The notes under the pieces were generated by a model that saw nothing but the letters and a program-made list of their open reading frames with translations, did no database searches and was not told the origin of the DNA. From positions 1-54,426 of the forward strand of contig CALWXG010000011.1 in assembly GCA_944385435.1 (NCBI GenBank): a stretch of 54,426 bases of DNA. Reading direction: 5' to 3'. Source of the stretch: an uncultured Oscillospiraceae bacterium (GTDB lineage Bacteria > Bacillota > Clostridia > Oscillospirales > Oscillospiraceae). This document shows, one piece after another, positions 40,322 through 47,859 of this stretch (the first letter of the stretch is position 1; each line of letters starts with the position of its first letter). A program made the position numbers and the translations under genes.

Positions 40322-40627
40322 ATGCCCATCACAGTGAACCGTCAGCCCGGCGGCCTTGCCATTGTGCTGTCCGGCGAAATCGATCACCACGGCGCCCGGG
40401 TGATGATGCAGCAGCTGGAGGACGCCATCGCCCGGGACCTGCCCATGCACCTGACTCTGGATCTGTCCGGCGTCACCTTTATGGACAGTTCCGGCATCGC
40501 CGTACTGCTGCGTACACTGCGGCAGATGAATCAGCTGGGCGGTACCCTGCGGGTGACCGCGATCCCGGCACAGGCCCGCCGGGTCCTGGACGCCGCCGGC
40601 GTGGGCCGGCTTATCACGTTGGAGTAA
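40322..40627 (+). CDS. spoIIAA: Anti-sigma-F antagonist SpoIIAA
   Basis: The 101-residue STAS-domain protein has the phosphorylatable Ser in TFMDSSGIAVLL (near residue 60) and LSGEIDHHGA near residue 17. When unphosphorylated it releases sigma-F from SpoIIAB, starting forespore gene expression. ATG at 40322 has CAGGAGG. It is the first of three genes in the order SpoIIAA-SpoIIAB-SigF. Confidence 0.95.
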   Translation: MPITVNRQPGGLAIVLSGEIDHHGARVMMQQLEDAIARDLPMHLTLDLSGVTFMDSSGIAVLLRTLRQMNQLGGTLRVTAIPAQARRVLDAAGVGRLITLE

Positions 40628-40640
40628 GGAGGATTACATA

Positions 40641-41084
40641 GTGAAAGCCATCGACCAGACCACCATCGTCTTCACCTCCCGCTCGGCCAACGAGGGCTTT
40701 GCCCGGGCCTGTACCGCCTGCTTTGCCGCTCAGCTGGACCCCACCCTGGACGAGGTGGCGGACATCAAAACCGCCGTGAGCGAGGCTGTGACCAACGCCA
40801 TCGTCCACGCCTACCCGGACCGCATCGGCCGCATCACCCTCCGGCTGCGGCTGCTGGCGGGCAACCTTCTGGAAGTCCAGGTGAAGGATTCCGGGGTGGG
40901 CATTCCCGATGTGGAACAGGCCCGCACCGCCCTGTTCACCACCGGCAACGAGGAGCGCTCCGGCATGGGCTTCTCCATTATGGAGAGCTTTATGGACAGC
41001 CTGAAGGTCCGCTCTGCGGTGGGCCGGGGCACCACGGTCACCATGCGCAAACGGATTTCCAAACGCAGGGAGGGCACCCCGTGA
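40641..41084 (+). CDS. spoIIAB: Anti-sigma-F factor / kinase SpoIIAB
   Basis: The 147-residue protein has the GHKL ATPase motifs: N-box in SEAVTNAIVHAY (near residue 48), G1 in VKDSGVGIPD (near 80), and ERSGMGFSIM (near 110). It binds sigma-F and phosphorylates SpoIIAA. GTG at 40641 has AAGGAGG. Its end overlaps the sigF start by 4 nt. Confidence 0.95.
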   Translation: MKAIDQTTIVFTSRSANEGFARACTACFAAQLDPTLDEVADIKTAVSEAVTNAIVHAYPDRIGRITLRLRLLAGNLLEVQVKDSGVGIPDVEQARTALFTTGNEERSGMGFSIMESFMDSLKVRSAVGRGTTVTMRKRISKRREGTP

Positions 41085-41809
41085 AGGGCCTGGATACCCC
41101 CTCCCTGCTGGAGGCAGCCCAGCGGGGCGACAACGACGCCTGTGAGCGGCTGCTCATCGACAACAGCGGCCTGATCTGGTCCGTGGCCCGGCGGTATTAC
41201 GGCCGGGGGGTAGACCCGGAGGACCTCTACCAGTTGGGCTGTCTGGGTTTTCTCAAGGCCGTACGGGGCTTCGACCTGGAGTACGGCACCCAGTTCTCCA
41301 CCTATGCCGTACCCAAGATCGCCGGGGAGATCCGGCGCTTTCTCCGGGACGACGGAGTGGTGAAAGTCAGCCGCGGGCTGAAGGAGCGCTCCGCCGCCCT
41401 GCGCCAGGCCCGGCAGCAGCTGAGCCAGCAGCTGGGCCGGGAACCCACCCTCAGCGAGCTGTCCGCCGCCACCGGCCTGGAGCCGGAGGACATCGCCGCC
41501 GCGGACACCGCCAGCCTCACCGTGGCCTCCCTCCAGAGCGAGAGCGGCGAGGAGGGCTTCACCCTGGAGTCGGTGCTGGGCTCGGACGGCATGGAGGACG
41601 AGGTGGTGGAGCGGCTCACCCTGCGCGCCGCCATCGATCAGCTGCCGGAGCGGGAGCGGAAGGTAATCTTCCTGCGCTTTTACAAAAATCTCACCCAGGA
41701 CCGGGTGGCCCGGGTGCTGGGGGTAAGTCAGGTGCAGGTGTCCCGCATCGAGCGCCGGGCCATCGGCCATCTGCGCCAGGCGCTGTCTGAACAGCAGGAG
41801 ACCGGATAA
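41081..41809 (+). CDS. sigF: RNA polymerase sporulation sigma factor SigF
   Basis: The 242-residue sigma-70 factor has region 2 with LYQLGCLGFLKAVRGFDLEYGTQFSTYAVPKIAGEIRRFLRDDG and region 4 with LTQDRVARVLGVSQVQVSRIERR. It directs forespore transcription early in sporulation. GTG at 41081 overlaps the spoIIAB stop. Region 3 is present too. The closely related SigG is excluded by the spoIIA position. Confidence 0.94.
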   Translation: MKGLDTPSLLEAAQRGDNDACERLLIDNSGLIWSVARRYYGRGVDPEDLYQLGCLGFLKAVRGFDLEYGTQFSTYAVPKIAGEIRRFLRDDGVVKVSRGLKERSAALRQARQQLSQQLGREPTLSELSAATGLEPEDIAAADTASLTVASLQSESGEEGFTLESVLGSDGMEDEVVERLTLRAAIDQLPERERKVIFLRFYKNLTQDRVARVLGVSQVQVSRIERRAIGHLRQALSEQQETG

Positions 41810-41810
41810 C

Positions 41811-41863
41811 GGCCGGCGGAAACAGGGGGCAGTTCCCCGCTTCCGCCGGCCGGTTTTGTCTTT
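41811..41863 (+). terminator. Terminator after sigF
   Basis: GGCCGGCGGAA (41811-41821) pairs with TTCCGCCGGCC (41841-41851), followed by GGTTTTGTCTTT. Confidence 0.8.
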
Positions 41864-41881
41864 GGATTGTCCGCTTTTCTC

Positions 41882-41910
41882 TTGATTTTTTCTTCCGTTT
41901 TTGTTATATT
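41882..41910 (+). promoter_or_regulatory. Sigma-A promoter for the 153-residue gene
   Basis: TTGATT (41882-41887), 17-nt spacer, TATATT (41905-41910). The leader is about 120 nt. Confidence 0.6.
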
Positions 41911-42038
41911 GGGAGTGAAAAGAGGCCTTCCCTTCCTCATTTTTGTGCATCCCGACGATATTCAACCTGTGCAAACCCAGAGAGGTTCTGTTCCGTTGCA
42001 GACAAAACGCGTAAATTGACCGAAAGGAGAGGATTTTT

Positions 42039-42500
42039 GTGGATATGCAAGGGAACATGCGGAAGTTTGGACACTGGCTGCTGCCCGCCCTGGCCGTTTG
42101 CCTGGCGGTCTCTGTATCTGTCAATCTATATCAGGCCTTTGGTTCCCCCCAGGCCCGGCCGGCACGGGGAACCTATATCACCCCCCAGGAAACTTATGCC
42201 CAGAACTACAGCAGGGGCGCGGCCTGGATGGTGCTGACCGAGGATCACTTTTACCTGTATGATGGGCTGACCCTGGACCTGATGAAAGAAGGGGACTATC
42301 ACACTTCCGAAGACGGGCAGTACCTGGACCTGACGGCGGACGGTACACTCTATATGCAGGCCGCCTTAGACGGCAAAACCCTGTGCCTGATCCACCCGGA
42401 TGGGAACGGGGTCATTGCAGTACAGCATGTGGACACCGAATATGTATTTCCAGGTGAATACCCGGATTCTTTTTCCCCTGGAGGCGCAGCAGAGGTCTGA
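42039..42500 (+). CDS. Small membrane-anchored protein of unknown function
   Basis: I do not recognise this 153-residue protein. Residues about 10-30 form one membrane segment or uncleaved signal (HWLLPALAVCLAVSVSVNLY), then a Pro/Ala-rich stalk and a soluble outer part with several Tyr (DHFYLYDGLTLDLMKEGDYHTSEDGQYLDL). GTG at 42039 has GGAGAGG upstream; ATG 42045 is an alternative. It follows the sigF terminator by 175 nt and has its own promoter, so a sporulation link is only by position. Confidence 0.72.
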   Translation: MDMQGNMRKFGHWLLPALAVCLAVSVSVNLYQAFGSPQARPARGTYITPQETYAQNYSRGAAWMVLTEDHFYLYDGLTLDLMKEGDYHTSEDGQYLDLTADGTLYMQAALDGKTLCLIHPDGNGVIAVQHVDTEYVFPGEYPDSFSPGGAAEV

Positions 42501-42528
42501 CCCCCCTTCTCTTCTGAAAAAGCACTGA

Positions 42529-42565
42529 CAGCCCGCCCTGCCGGATAAAACGGCAGGGCGGGCTG
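42529..42565. repeat. Perfect 15-bp hairpin between converging genes
   Basis: CAGCCCGCCCTGCCG (42529-42543) and CGGCAGGGCGGGCTG (42551-42565), loop 7 nt, between two converging genes (42500 and 42638). A T-rich tail occurs about 9 nt later on the minus strand, so it may partly terminate both. Confidence 0.6.
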
Positions 42566-42637
42566 CTCTCCCCGGCGGGCTTCTTCCGGAAGGCCGGCCC
42601 AGCGACATTCCCTCCGCCTTCCGGGACCGGGCCCGCG

Positions 42638-44011
42638 TCAACGCAGCGCCGGAACAAACACGTTGCCAAACCCATCCAATTCAAATACATACACCGGCTG
42701 GCGGAACCCCTTGGTATCCGTGCGGTATTCCAGGGTACAGGACAGGACCCGCACCCGGTCCGGGGCATAATATTCAAAGGTCTCTGCCTGGGAAAACGCG
42801 CCCCGGCACAGCCGCTCATAGGCCTCCCGCTCCGACAGGATTGGCTCCTCCCCCTGCCGGGTGCACACCGCCAGGGAATTCTCCAGCGTCCGGATCCTGC
42901 CGTCCGCGGTCACACGGCACCGGACCAAACCGTCCGTCATGGTCTCCCCGTCTGTCAGACGGTCCGCCTGAACGGTGTGCCATCCCTCCCCTTCATAGGT
43001 GAACGAGGCCTTCTCCGGCAGTTCAATCCCAAACTCCGCCAGAGCCTGGCGCAGCGCAGTTTCTCCCAGTTCGCCATATGTTTCCTCCGTCACCGCATAG
43101 TCCTCATAGGTACAGGCGCGGTCCGCAAGGCAGACCATCAGGCTGAATCCCTTACCCCCGGTCGGATCCCGGAACAGGATGTTGTCGTCATAGTCGTAGA
43201 TGTCCGCAATGTTCTTCCCCTGCCGCCGGGTAAATTCCCGGGCAAAGGCCAGTGCGTCCTCCCGCTCAAAGGGTTGGGCATAGTAGATGCCAACCGCTTC
43301 CCTCTCCCCGGACAGCTCACACTCCAGCACCCACTCCACGCCGGAGGTGTCCGCTGCGAAGACCGGCGCGTCCGGGAGGTTCCCGTAGGGCTTCATCTGA
43401 TAGGCGGCAAAAACCGCAGCCAGCCCGGCGGCGAATAGCACCGGCAGCACAAGACTGCCGGCAGCCCGTCGGGGCCGCCTCTCAACCAGGGACAGCCCTG
43501 CCACACACAGGCAGTAGCCCACTGCGGCGCCCAGGGTGTTGCACAGCAGGTCGTCCACATCGGCAGTCCCCCGCCCGAAGCAGTACTGGACGATCTCAAT
43601 GGCCAGCGAGATGCCGAACCCCACCGGGACCGTGACATACCACCGCCGGAACACGTCCGCCAGCAGCGGCAGCAGGATACCAAGGGGCAGGAACATGGCG
43701 ATGTTCAGCAGAAGGTTCAGCCAGTTCTGGAGATTGAACGTGTTCCACGCCTCCCGGAATCCCCGCAGCAGCTGCCACTGGATCACCCCGCTCCCGGTGG
43801 TGCGCACGGTCACCGTGACGGCAATCATTCCGCCCAGGTAACCCAGGAACAGCAGCATCAGAACGATCCTCCGGATCGGGAAGGTCTCCTTTCCCCGCAC
43901 CCGACGCAGAACCAGACAGACCGCCAGCCCTGCCGCCGCTGCCGCCGCCGCCGGAAGTACCGCACGGCGCAGGATATACAGCAAAAGCTGAAGAAATTCC
44001 CCTGCAGGCAC
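42638..44011 (-). CDS. VanZ-family membrane protein with large outer domain
   Basis: The 457-residue protein has an N-terminal VanZ-like membrane domain (about 10-185, with NLLLNIAMFLPLGILLPLL and LAIEIVQYCFGRGTADVDDLLCNTLGA), another membrane segment at about 190-210, then an outer part of about 240 residues ending in a beta-rich region. VanZ proteins can raise teicoplanin resistance, but most chromosomal homologues have other, unknown roles. GTG at 44011 has GGGAGG. The gene diverges from a glycosyltransferase operon, and a direct repeat lies upstream of its weak promoter. Confidence 0.85.
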   Translation of the reverse strand: MPAGEFLQLLLYILRRAVLPAAAAAAAGLAVCLVLRRVRGKETFPIRRIVLMLLFLGYLGGMIAVTVTVRTTGSGVIQWQLLRGFREAWNTFNLQNWLNLLLNIAMFLPLGILLPLLADVFRRWYVTVPVGFGISLAIEIVQYCFGRGTADVDDLLCNTLGAAVGYCLCVAGLSLVERRPRRAAGSLVLPVLFAAGLAAVFAAYQMKPYGNLPDAPVFAADTSGVEWVLECELSGEREAVGIYYAQPFEREDALAFAREFTRRQGKNIADIYDYDDNILFRDPTGGKGFSLMVCLADRACTYEDYAVTEETYGELGETALRQALAEFGIELPEKASFTYEGEGWHTVQADRLTDGETMTDGLVRCRVTADGRIRTLENSLAVCTRQGEEPILSEREAYERLCRGAFSQAETFEYYAPDRVRVLSCTLEYRTDTKGFRQPVYVFELDGFGNVFVPALR

Positions 44012-44063
44012 ATTTATCCTCCCTTTCCCATGGTGCGGAAGGCTTCCGCAGCCAGTTTTTCTC

Positions 44064-44092
44064 AGTATATCAGCTTCTGCTCCGGCAGTCTT
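44064..44092 (-). promoter_or_regulatory. Weak promoter for the VanZ gene
   Basis: AAGACT (44087-44092), 17-nt spacer, TATACT (44064-44069) on the minus strand. The -35 is far from consensus, consistent with activator dependence. Confidence 0.45.
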
Positions 44093-44103
44093 TCTGTTTT
44101 CTC

Positions 44104-44125
44104 TACGATTTTCTTACGATTTTCC
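44104..44125. promoter_or_regulatory. Tandem 11-bp direct repeat, possible response-regulator site
   Basis: TACGATTTTCT (44104-44114) and TACGATTTTCC (44115-44125) are repeated head to tail with an 11-bp period. It lies just upstream of the weak VanZ -35, the place where OmpR/PhoB-type activators bind direct repeats. Confidence 0.5.
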
Positions 44126-44164
44126 CAAGCTTGCCGTTCCGTTCTCTCCTCGGGGAAGAAAGGG

Positions 44165-44193
44165 TTGCAAATCCTTGCACTTCGTACTATGAT
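44165..44193 (+). promoter_or_regulatory. Sigma-A promoter for the GT2/GtrA operon
   Basis: TTGCAA (44165-44170), 17-nt spacer, TATGAT (44188-44193). Confidence 0.65.
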
Positions 44194-44266
44194 AGGGGTA
44201 CTGGCGGAGAGGGCCGTCTTTCCGGCTCCTCCGCACTTCTTTGTGCGTTTACGGAGAAACATCAAC

Positions 44267-45235
44267 ATGAACAATACGCTGTATATTGTAGTGCCCTGCT
44301 ACAATGAGGAAGAGGTACTCCCTGAGACCTCCAAACGCCTGAAGGCAAAGCTGGAGCAGCTCATGGCCGCAGGCAGGATCAGCGGGCAAAGCCGGATTTT
44401 GTTTGTCAACGACGGTTCCAGAGACCGCACCTGGGAGATCATCTCCCAGCTTCACACCCAGTCTCCCCTGTTCTGCGGGGTGGATCTGACCCGGAACCGG
44501 GGGCACCAGAACGCCCTGCTGGCCGGCCTGATGACCGCCAAGGACCGGGCGGACATGGTCATCTCCATGGACGCCGACCTGCAGGACGACGTGAATGCGG
44601 TGGATGCCATGGTGGACAAGTTCCTGGAGGGGGTGGACATCGTCTACGGCGTGCGCTCCTCCCGGAAGACGGACACCTTCTTCAAGCGCACCACCGCCGA
44701 GGGCTTCTACCGGATCATGAACGCCATGGGGGCGGAGACGGTGTTCAATCACGCCGACTACCGGCTCATGTCCCGCCGGGCCCTGGAGGGATTGGCCCAG
44801 TTCAAGGAGGTCAACCTGTTTTTACGGGGCATCGTGCCCATGATCGGCTACCGCACCGACACCGTGGAATATGAGCGGGGGGAGCGCTTTGCCGGAGAGA
44901 GCAAGTACCCCCTGAAGAAGATGCTGTCCTTTGCCATGGAGGGCATCACCTCCCTGTCCGTCAAGCCCCTGCGGATGATCACCGGGCTGGGCTTTTTCAT
45001 CTTCCTGGTGTCCCTGGTGATGATCGTGTACAACATCGTCCGGTGGGCCATCGGGGCAACCGTCACCGGATGGGCCAGCATCGCCTGCTCCATCTGGCTG
45101 ATCGGCGGACTGGTCCTGCTCTCCCTGGGCGTGGTGGGCGAATATATCGGCAAGATCTACCTGGAGACCAAGGGCCGGCCCCGGTTCCTCATCCGCCAGG
45201 TGCTGGAGGACGAACATGGACCGGAAGAAAACTAA
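44267..45235 (+). CDS. Family 2 glycosyltransferase (GtrB/DPM1-like)
   Basis: The 322-residue protein has the GT-A domain with IVVPCYNEEE (residue 7-16), FVNDGSRDRT and SMDADLQDD (DxD), followed by two C-terminal membrane segments (about 235-300). This is the GtrB/YkcC layout, in which UDP- or GDP-sugar is joined to undecaprenyl phosphate. ATG at 44267 has GGAG; the longer frame has no homology. It overlaps gtrA by 20 nt. Together they supply a lipid-linked sugar that a later membrane GT adds outside. Confidence 0.9.
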   Translation: MNNTLYIVVPCYNEEEVLPETSKRLKAKLEQLMAAGRISGQSRILFVNDGSRDRTWEIISQLHTQSPLFCGVDLTRNRGHQNALLAGLMTAKDRADMVISMDADLQDDVNAVDAMVDKFLEGVDIVYGVRSSRKTDTFFKRTTAEGFYRIMNAMGAETVFNHADYRLMSRRALEGLAQFKEVNLFLRGIVPMIGYRTDTVEYERGERFAGESKYPLKKMLSFAMEGITSLSVKPLRMITGLGFFIFLVSLVMIVYNIVRWAIGATVTGWASIACSIWLIGGLVLLSLGVVGEYIGKIYLETKGRPRFLIRQVLEDEHGPEEN

Positions 45236-45641
45236 GCTGTTGGACGCCACCGTGTGGAAATTTCTCCTGGTGGGCGTGGCCAACACCCTGGTGGGCTCAG
45301 GGATCATGTTCCTGCTGTACAATCTGGCCCACGTCCACTACTGGCTGGCGGTGTGCGCCAACTATGCGGTGGGCGGGATCCTCAGCTTCTTTCTCAACAA
45401 GTACTTTACCTTCCAGAACAAGGAGCGTTCCGCCGCCCAGGTGCTCCGCTTCATCCTCACCGTGGCCGTGTGCGCCCTCATCGCCTACGGTCTGGCCAAG
45501 CCCGCAGTGCGCTGGGCCCTGGCTGGGTACGGCACCCGGGTGCAGGAGAATGTGGCCATGCTGGCCGGTATGGTGCTGTACACCGGCCTGAATTACCTGG
45601 GGCAGCGCTTCTTCGCCTTCCGGGAACAGAAAAAATCTTAA
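45216..45641 (+). CDS. GtrA-family membrane protein
   Basis: The 141-residue protein has four predicted membrane segments (about 13-33, 40-58, 75-95, 110-128) with WKFLLVGVANTLVGSGIMFLLY and ILSFFLNKYFTF, the GtrA pattern. GtrA is thought to help move polyprenyl-phosphate-linked sugars made by the partner GT2. It overlaps the glycosyltransferase by 20 nt. It has no close terminator before the next promoter. Confidence 0.9.
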   Translation: MDRKKTKLLDATVWKFLLVGVANTLVGSGIMFLLYNLAHVHYWLAVCANYAVGGILSFFLNKYFTFQNKERSAAQVLRFILTVAVCALIAYGLAKPAVRWALAGYGTRVQENVAMLAGMVLYTGLNYLGQRFFAFREQKKS

Positions 45642-45669
45642 AGGTTTGTGAATTCTGCCCTTCAGCCCC

Positions 45670-45698
45670 TTGCATTTTCCCGGTACTCGTCATACAAT
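45670..45698 (+). promoter_or_regulatory. Sigma-A promoter for the 148-residue gene
   Basis: TTGCAT (45670-45675), 17-nt spacer, TACAAT (45693-45698). Confidence 0.65.
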
Positions 45699-45757
45699 AT
45701 GGTCATGATTCCGAAATCTTTTTCTCCCCTGTGAGACACATTAAGGAGGTTTTTCCT

Positions 45758-46204
45758 ATGGGCATTGATTTTGATCGTCTGAAGGAGCGGGCCGGTGAGC
45801 TGGCCCAGGCCGGCATGGCCAAGGCCAAGGAGATCACCGACGCCGGTGTGGCCAAGGCCAAGCAGCTGACGGAGATCGGCAAACTGAAAATGCAGAACTC
45901 CAGCGAGCAGGACACCATCCGCCGCTCCTACCGGGAACTGGGCAAACTGTACTATGCCGAGCGGGGTTCCGCTCCGGAGCCCGGCTACGCCGAGCTGTGC
46001 CAGAAGGTCACCAGCGCCTTGGCCCGGATCGAATACAACAACGAGCGCATCGCCGACATCAAAGCCGCCGGTCACCTGTCTGACGAAGAGGTGGAGGATG
46101 TCACCTACGAGGAAGCGGAGGATCCGGATGACCTGGAGGACGACAATCCGGCCGCTGAGGAGCAGGGTGCAGAGAAAAACGGCGATGATGAGGGGAAGGA
46201 GTAA
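45758..46204 (+). CDS. Helical protein of unknown function
   Basis: I do not recognise this 148-residue protein. Residues about 5-45 are an Ala/Lys/Glu-rich helix with near repeats (AGMAKAKEITDAGVAKAKQLTE), the middle is helical too (DTIRRSYRELGKLYYAERG), and the last 40 residues are strongly acidic (DVTYEEAEDPDDLEDD). There is no signal or membrane segment. ATG at 45758 has AAGGAGG. It is a single gene with its own promoter and terminator. Confidence 0.78.
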   Translation: MGIDFDRLKERAGELAQAGMAKAKEITDAGVAKAKQLTEIGKLKMQNSSEQDTIRRSYRELGKLYYAERGSAPEPGYAELCQKVTSALARIEYNNERIADIKAAGHLSDEEVEDVTYEEAEDPDDLEDDNPAAEEQGAEKNGDDEGKE

Positions 46205-46248
46205 GCCCTCCCCCCGCCTGCCCTGAGTCTCTTTCCAAACGATACCTA

Positions 46249-46287
46249 AAAATGCGGACTGCGCCAAACCGGCGCAGTCCGCATTTT
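46249..46287. terminator. Bidirectional terminator
   Basis: AAAATGCGGACTGCGCC (46249-46265) pairs with GGCGCAGTCCGCATTTT (46271-46287). It serves the 148-residue gene and the converging recR gene. Confidence 0.85.
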
Positions 46288-46305
46288 CCATTTATTATTT
46301 GCTTG

Positions 46306-46908
46306 TTACATTTCCCTGCGGCCCTCCAGGGCACGGGTCAGAGTGGCGTCATCGGCAAACTCCAGATGGCTGCCCACGGGAATGCCGTAGGCCAGCCGGG
46401 TCACTTTGACGCCGAACGGCTTGAGCAGCCGGGAGAGATACATCGCCGTGGTCTCCCCCTCCGTATCCGGATTGGTGGCCATGATGACCTCCTGAACCCC
46501 GCCGGCCGCCACCCGCTCCACCAGCTGGCTGATGTGCAGATCGTCCGGGCTGACGTGATTCATGGGGGAAATGACCCCATGGAGCACATGGTACACCCCC
46601 TGATATTCCCGGGAGCGCTCCAGCGCCACCACGTCTTTGGGATCGGCTACCACGCAGATCACGCTGTGATCCCGCCGGGGAGACGCACAGATGGGGCACG
46701 GCCCCTCGCCCTGGGTCAGATTCTGGCACACCGGGCAGCAGGCGATGCTGGACTTGGCCTGCAAAATGGCGTCTGCAAACTCCCGCGCCTCCTCCTCCGG
46801 GCGGTTGAGCAGATAAAAAGCCAGGCGCTGCGCACTCTTTCTGCCCACTCCGGGCAGCCTGGCAAACTGCTCCACCAGTTTTTCCAGGGCAGGGGGAAAA
46901 TAGTCCAT
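46306..46908 (-). CDS. recR: Recombination protein RecR
   Basis: The 200-residue protein has the helix-hairpin-helix with LPGVGRKSAQRLAF (near residue 18), the zinc finger CCPVCQNLTQGEGPCPIC (near 57-74) and a TOPRIM domain with VVADPKDVVALERS and ATNPDTEGE. RecR with RecF/RecO loads RecA at gaps. ATG at 46908 has GGAGGT upstream. It follows rpe by 20 nt; the usual partner dnaX is not in the window. Confidence 0.95.
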   Translation of the reverse strand: MDYFPPALEKLVEQFARLPGVGRKSAQRLAFYLLNRPEEEAREFADAILQAKSSIACCPVCQNLTQGEGPCPICASPRRDHSVICVVADPKDVVALERSREYQGVYHVLHGVISPMNHVSPDDLHISQLVERVAAGGVQEVIMATNPDTEGETTAMYLSRLLKPFGVKVTRLAYGIPVGSHLEFADDATLTRALEGRREM

Positions 46909-46928
46909 TGGGGTACCTCCAGCAAAAA

Positions 46929-47603
46929 TCAGCAATTCCGTGCAGGATCCCCGTCCGGGGCGCCCCGCAGGCTCTCGATGGCCAGCGCAATGTCCGGCGC
47001 GCCGTAGACGGAGGAGCCCGCCACCAGCACATTGGCTCCTGCCTCCACCACCCTCCGGGCGGTGACCGGGTTGATGCCCCCGTCCACCTCCAGATCGCAG
47101 GCGGGATTGAACTGGTCGATCAGCTTCCGGACCCGGCGGATGGTATCCAGCTGGCGCTCCATGAACGCCTGGCCGCCAAATCCCGGCTCCACCGTCATCA
47201 CCAAGACCATGTCCAGTTTCTCCAGATAGGGCAGGATGGCCTCCGGGGAAGTGATGGGCCGCAGGGCCACCGCCTTTTTCACCCCGCAGTCCTCCATGAT
47301 CTGAAGGGCCTGCGCAATCCGGGTGGGGTGATCCGCCTCCAGGTGGATGGACAGCATGTCCGCCCCAGCCTGGGCAAAGGCCTTCACAAAACGCGCAGGC
47401 TTGTCAATCATCAGGTGGACATCCAAAAACATGTCCGTGTGGTTGCGGATGGACCTCACCACCGGCACGCCAATGGTGATATTGGGCACAAAGGCCCCAT
47501 CCATCACATCCACATGGACCCAGTCGGCAGACCGGATCCGCCAGATTTCCGTCTCCAGATTGCAAAAATCAGCGGACAGGATGGAAGGCGCGATTTTTAT
47601 CAT
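46929..47603 (-). CDS. rpe: Ribulose-phosphate 3-epimerase
   Basis: The 224-residue TIM barrel interconverts ribulose-5-phosphate and xylulose-5-phosphate. Visible motifs are KIAPSILSADF at the start, VHVDVMDGAFVPN (catalytic Asp), and VTVEPGFGGQAF with DLEVDGGINP. ATG at 47603 with AAGGGTG upstream. It runs into recR with 20 nt between, so they probably share a transcript. The 256-nt gap before it (47604-47859) holds no gene, only a GC-rich hairpin (47791-47822). Confidence 0.96.
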   Translation of the reverse strand: MIKIAPSILSADFCNLETEIWRIRSADWVHVDVMDGAFVPNITIGVPVVRSIRNHTDMFLDVHLMIDKPARFVKAFAQAGADMLSIHLEADHPTRIAQALQIMEDCGVKKAVALRPITSPEAILPYLEKLDMVLVMTVEPGFGGQAFMERQLDTIRRVRKLIDQFNPACDLEVDGGINPVTARRVVEAGANVLVAGSSVYGAPDIALAIESLRGAPDGDPARNC

Positions 47604-47859
47604 GGTATTTCACCCTTTCAAGCCCAATACAGGCATTTTCTTTCCCTTGCGTGCCGGCTCTGCGGCGCACCGCCGCACCGGCTGCCACATAGGATACAGC
47701 AGGCGGAAGTCGCCGCCGGAAGGCCGGGAGGCTTCCCGCTCTCCCGCTCGCTCCCGGCACGTCCCCGCTGCGGCGCACCGCACCTGAATAGCCGTCCGGC
47801 GGCTTCAACCCCGCCGGGCGGCACTGGAATCCGCCTCTCCGGCACCTCCGGCCGTTTTC

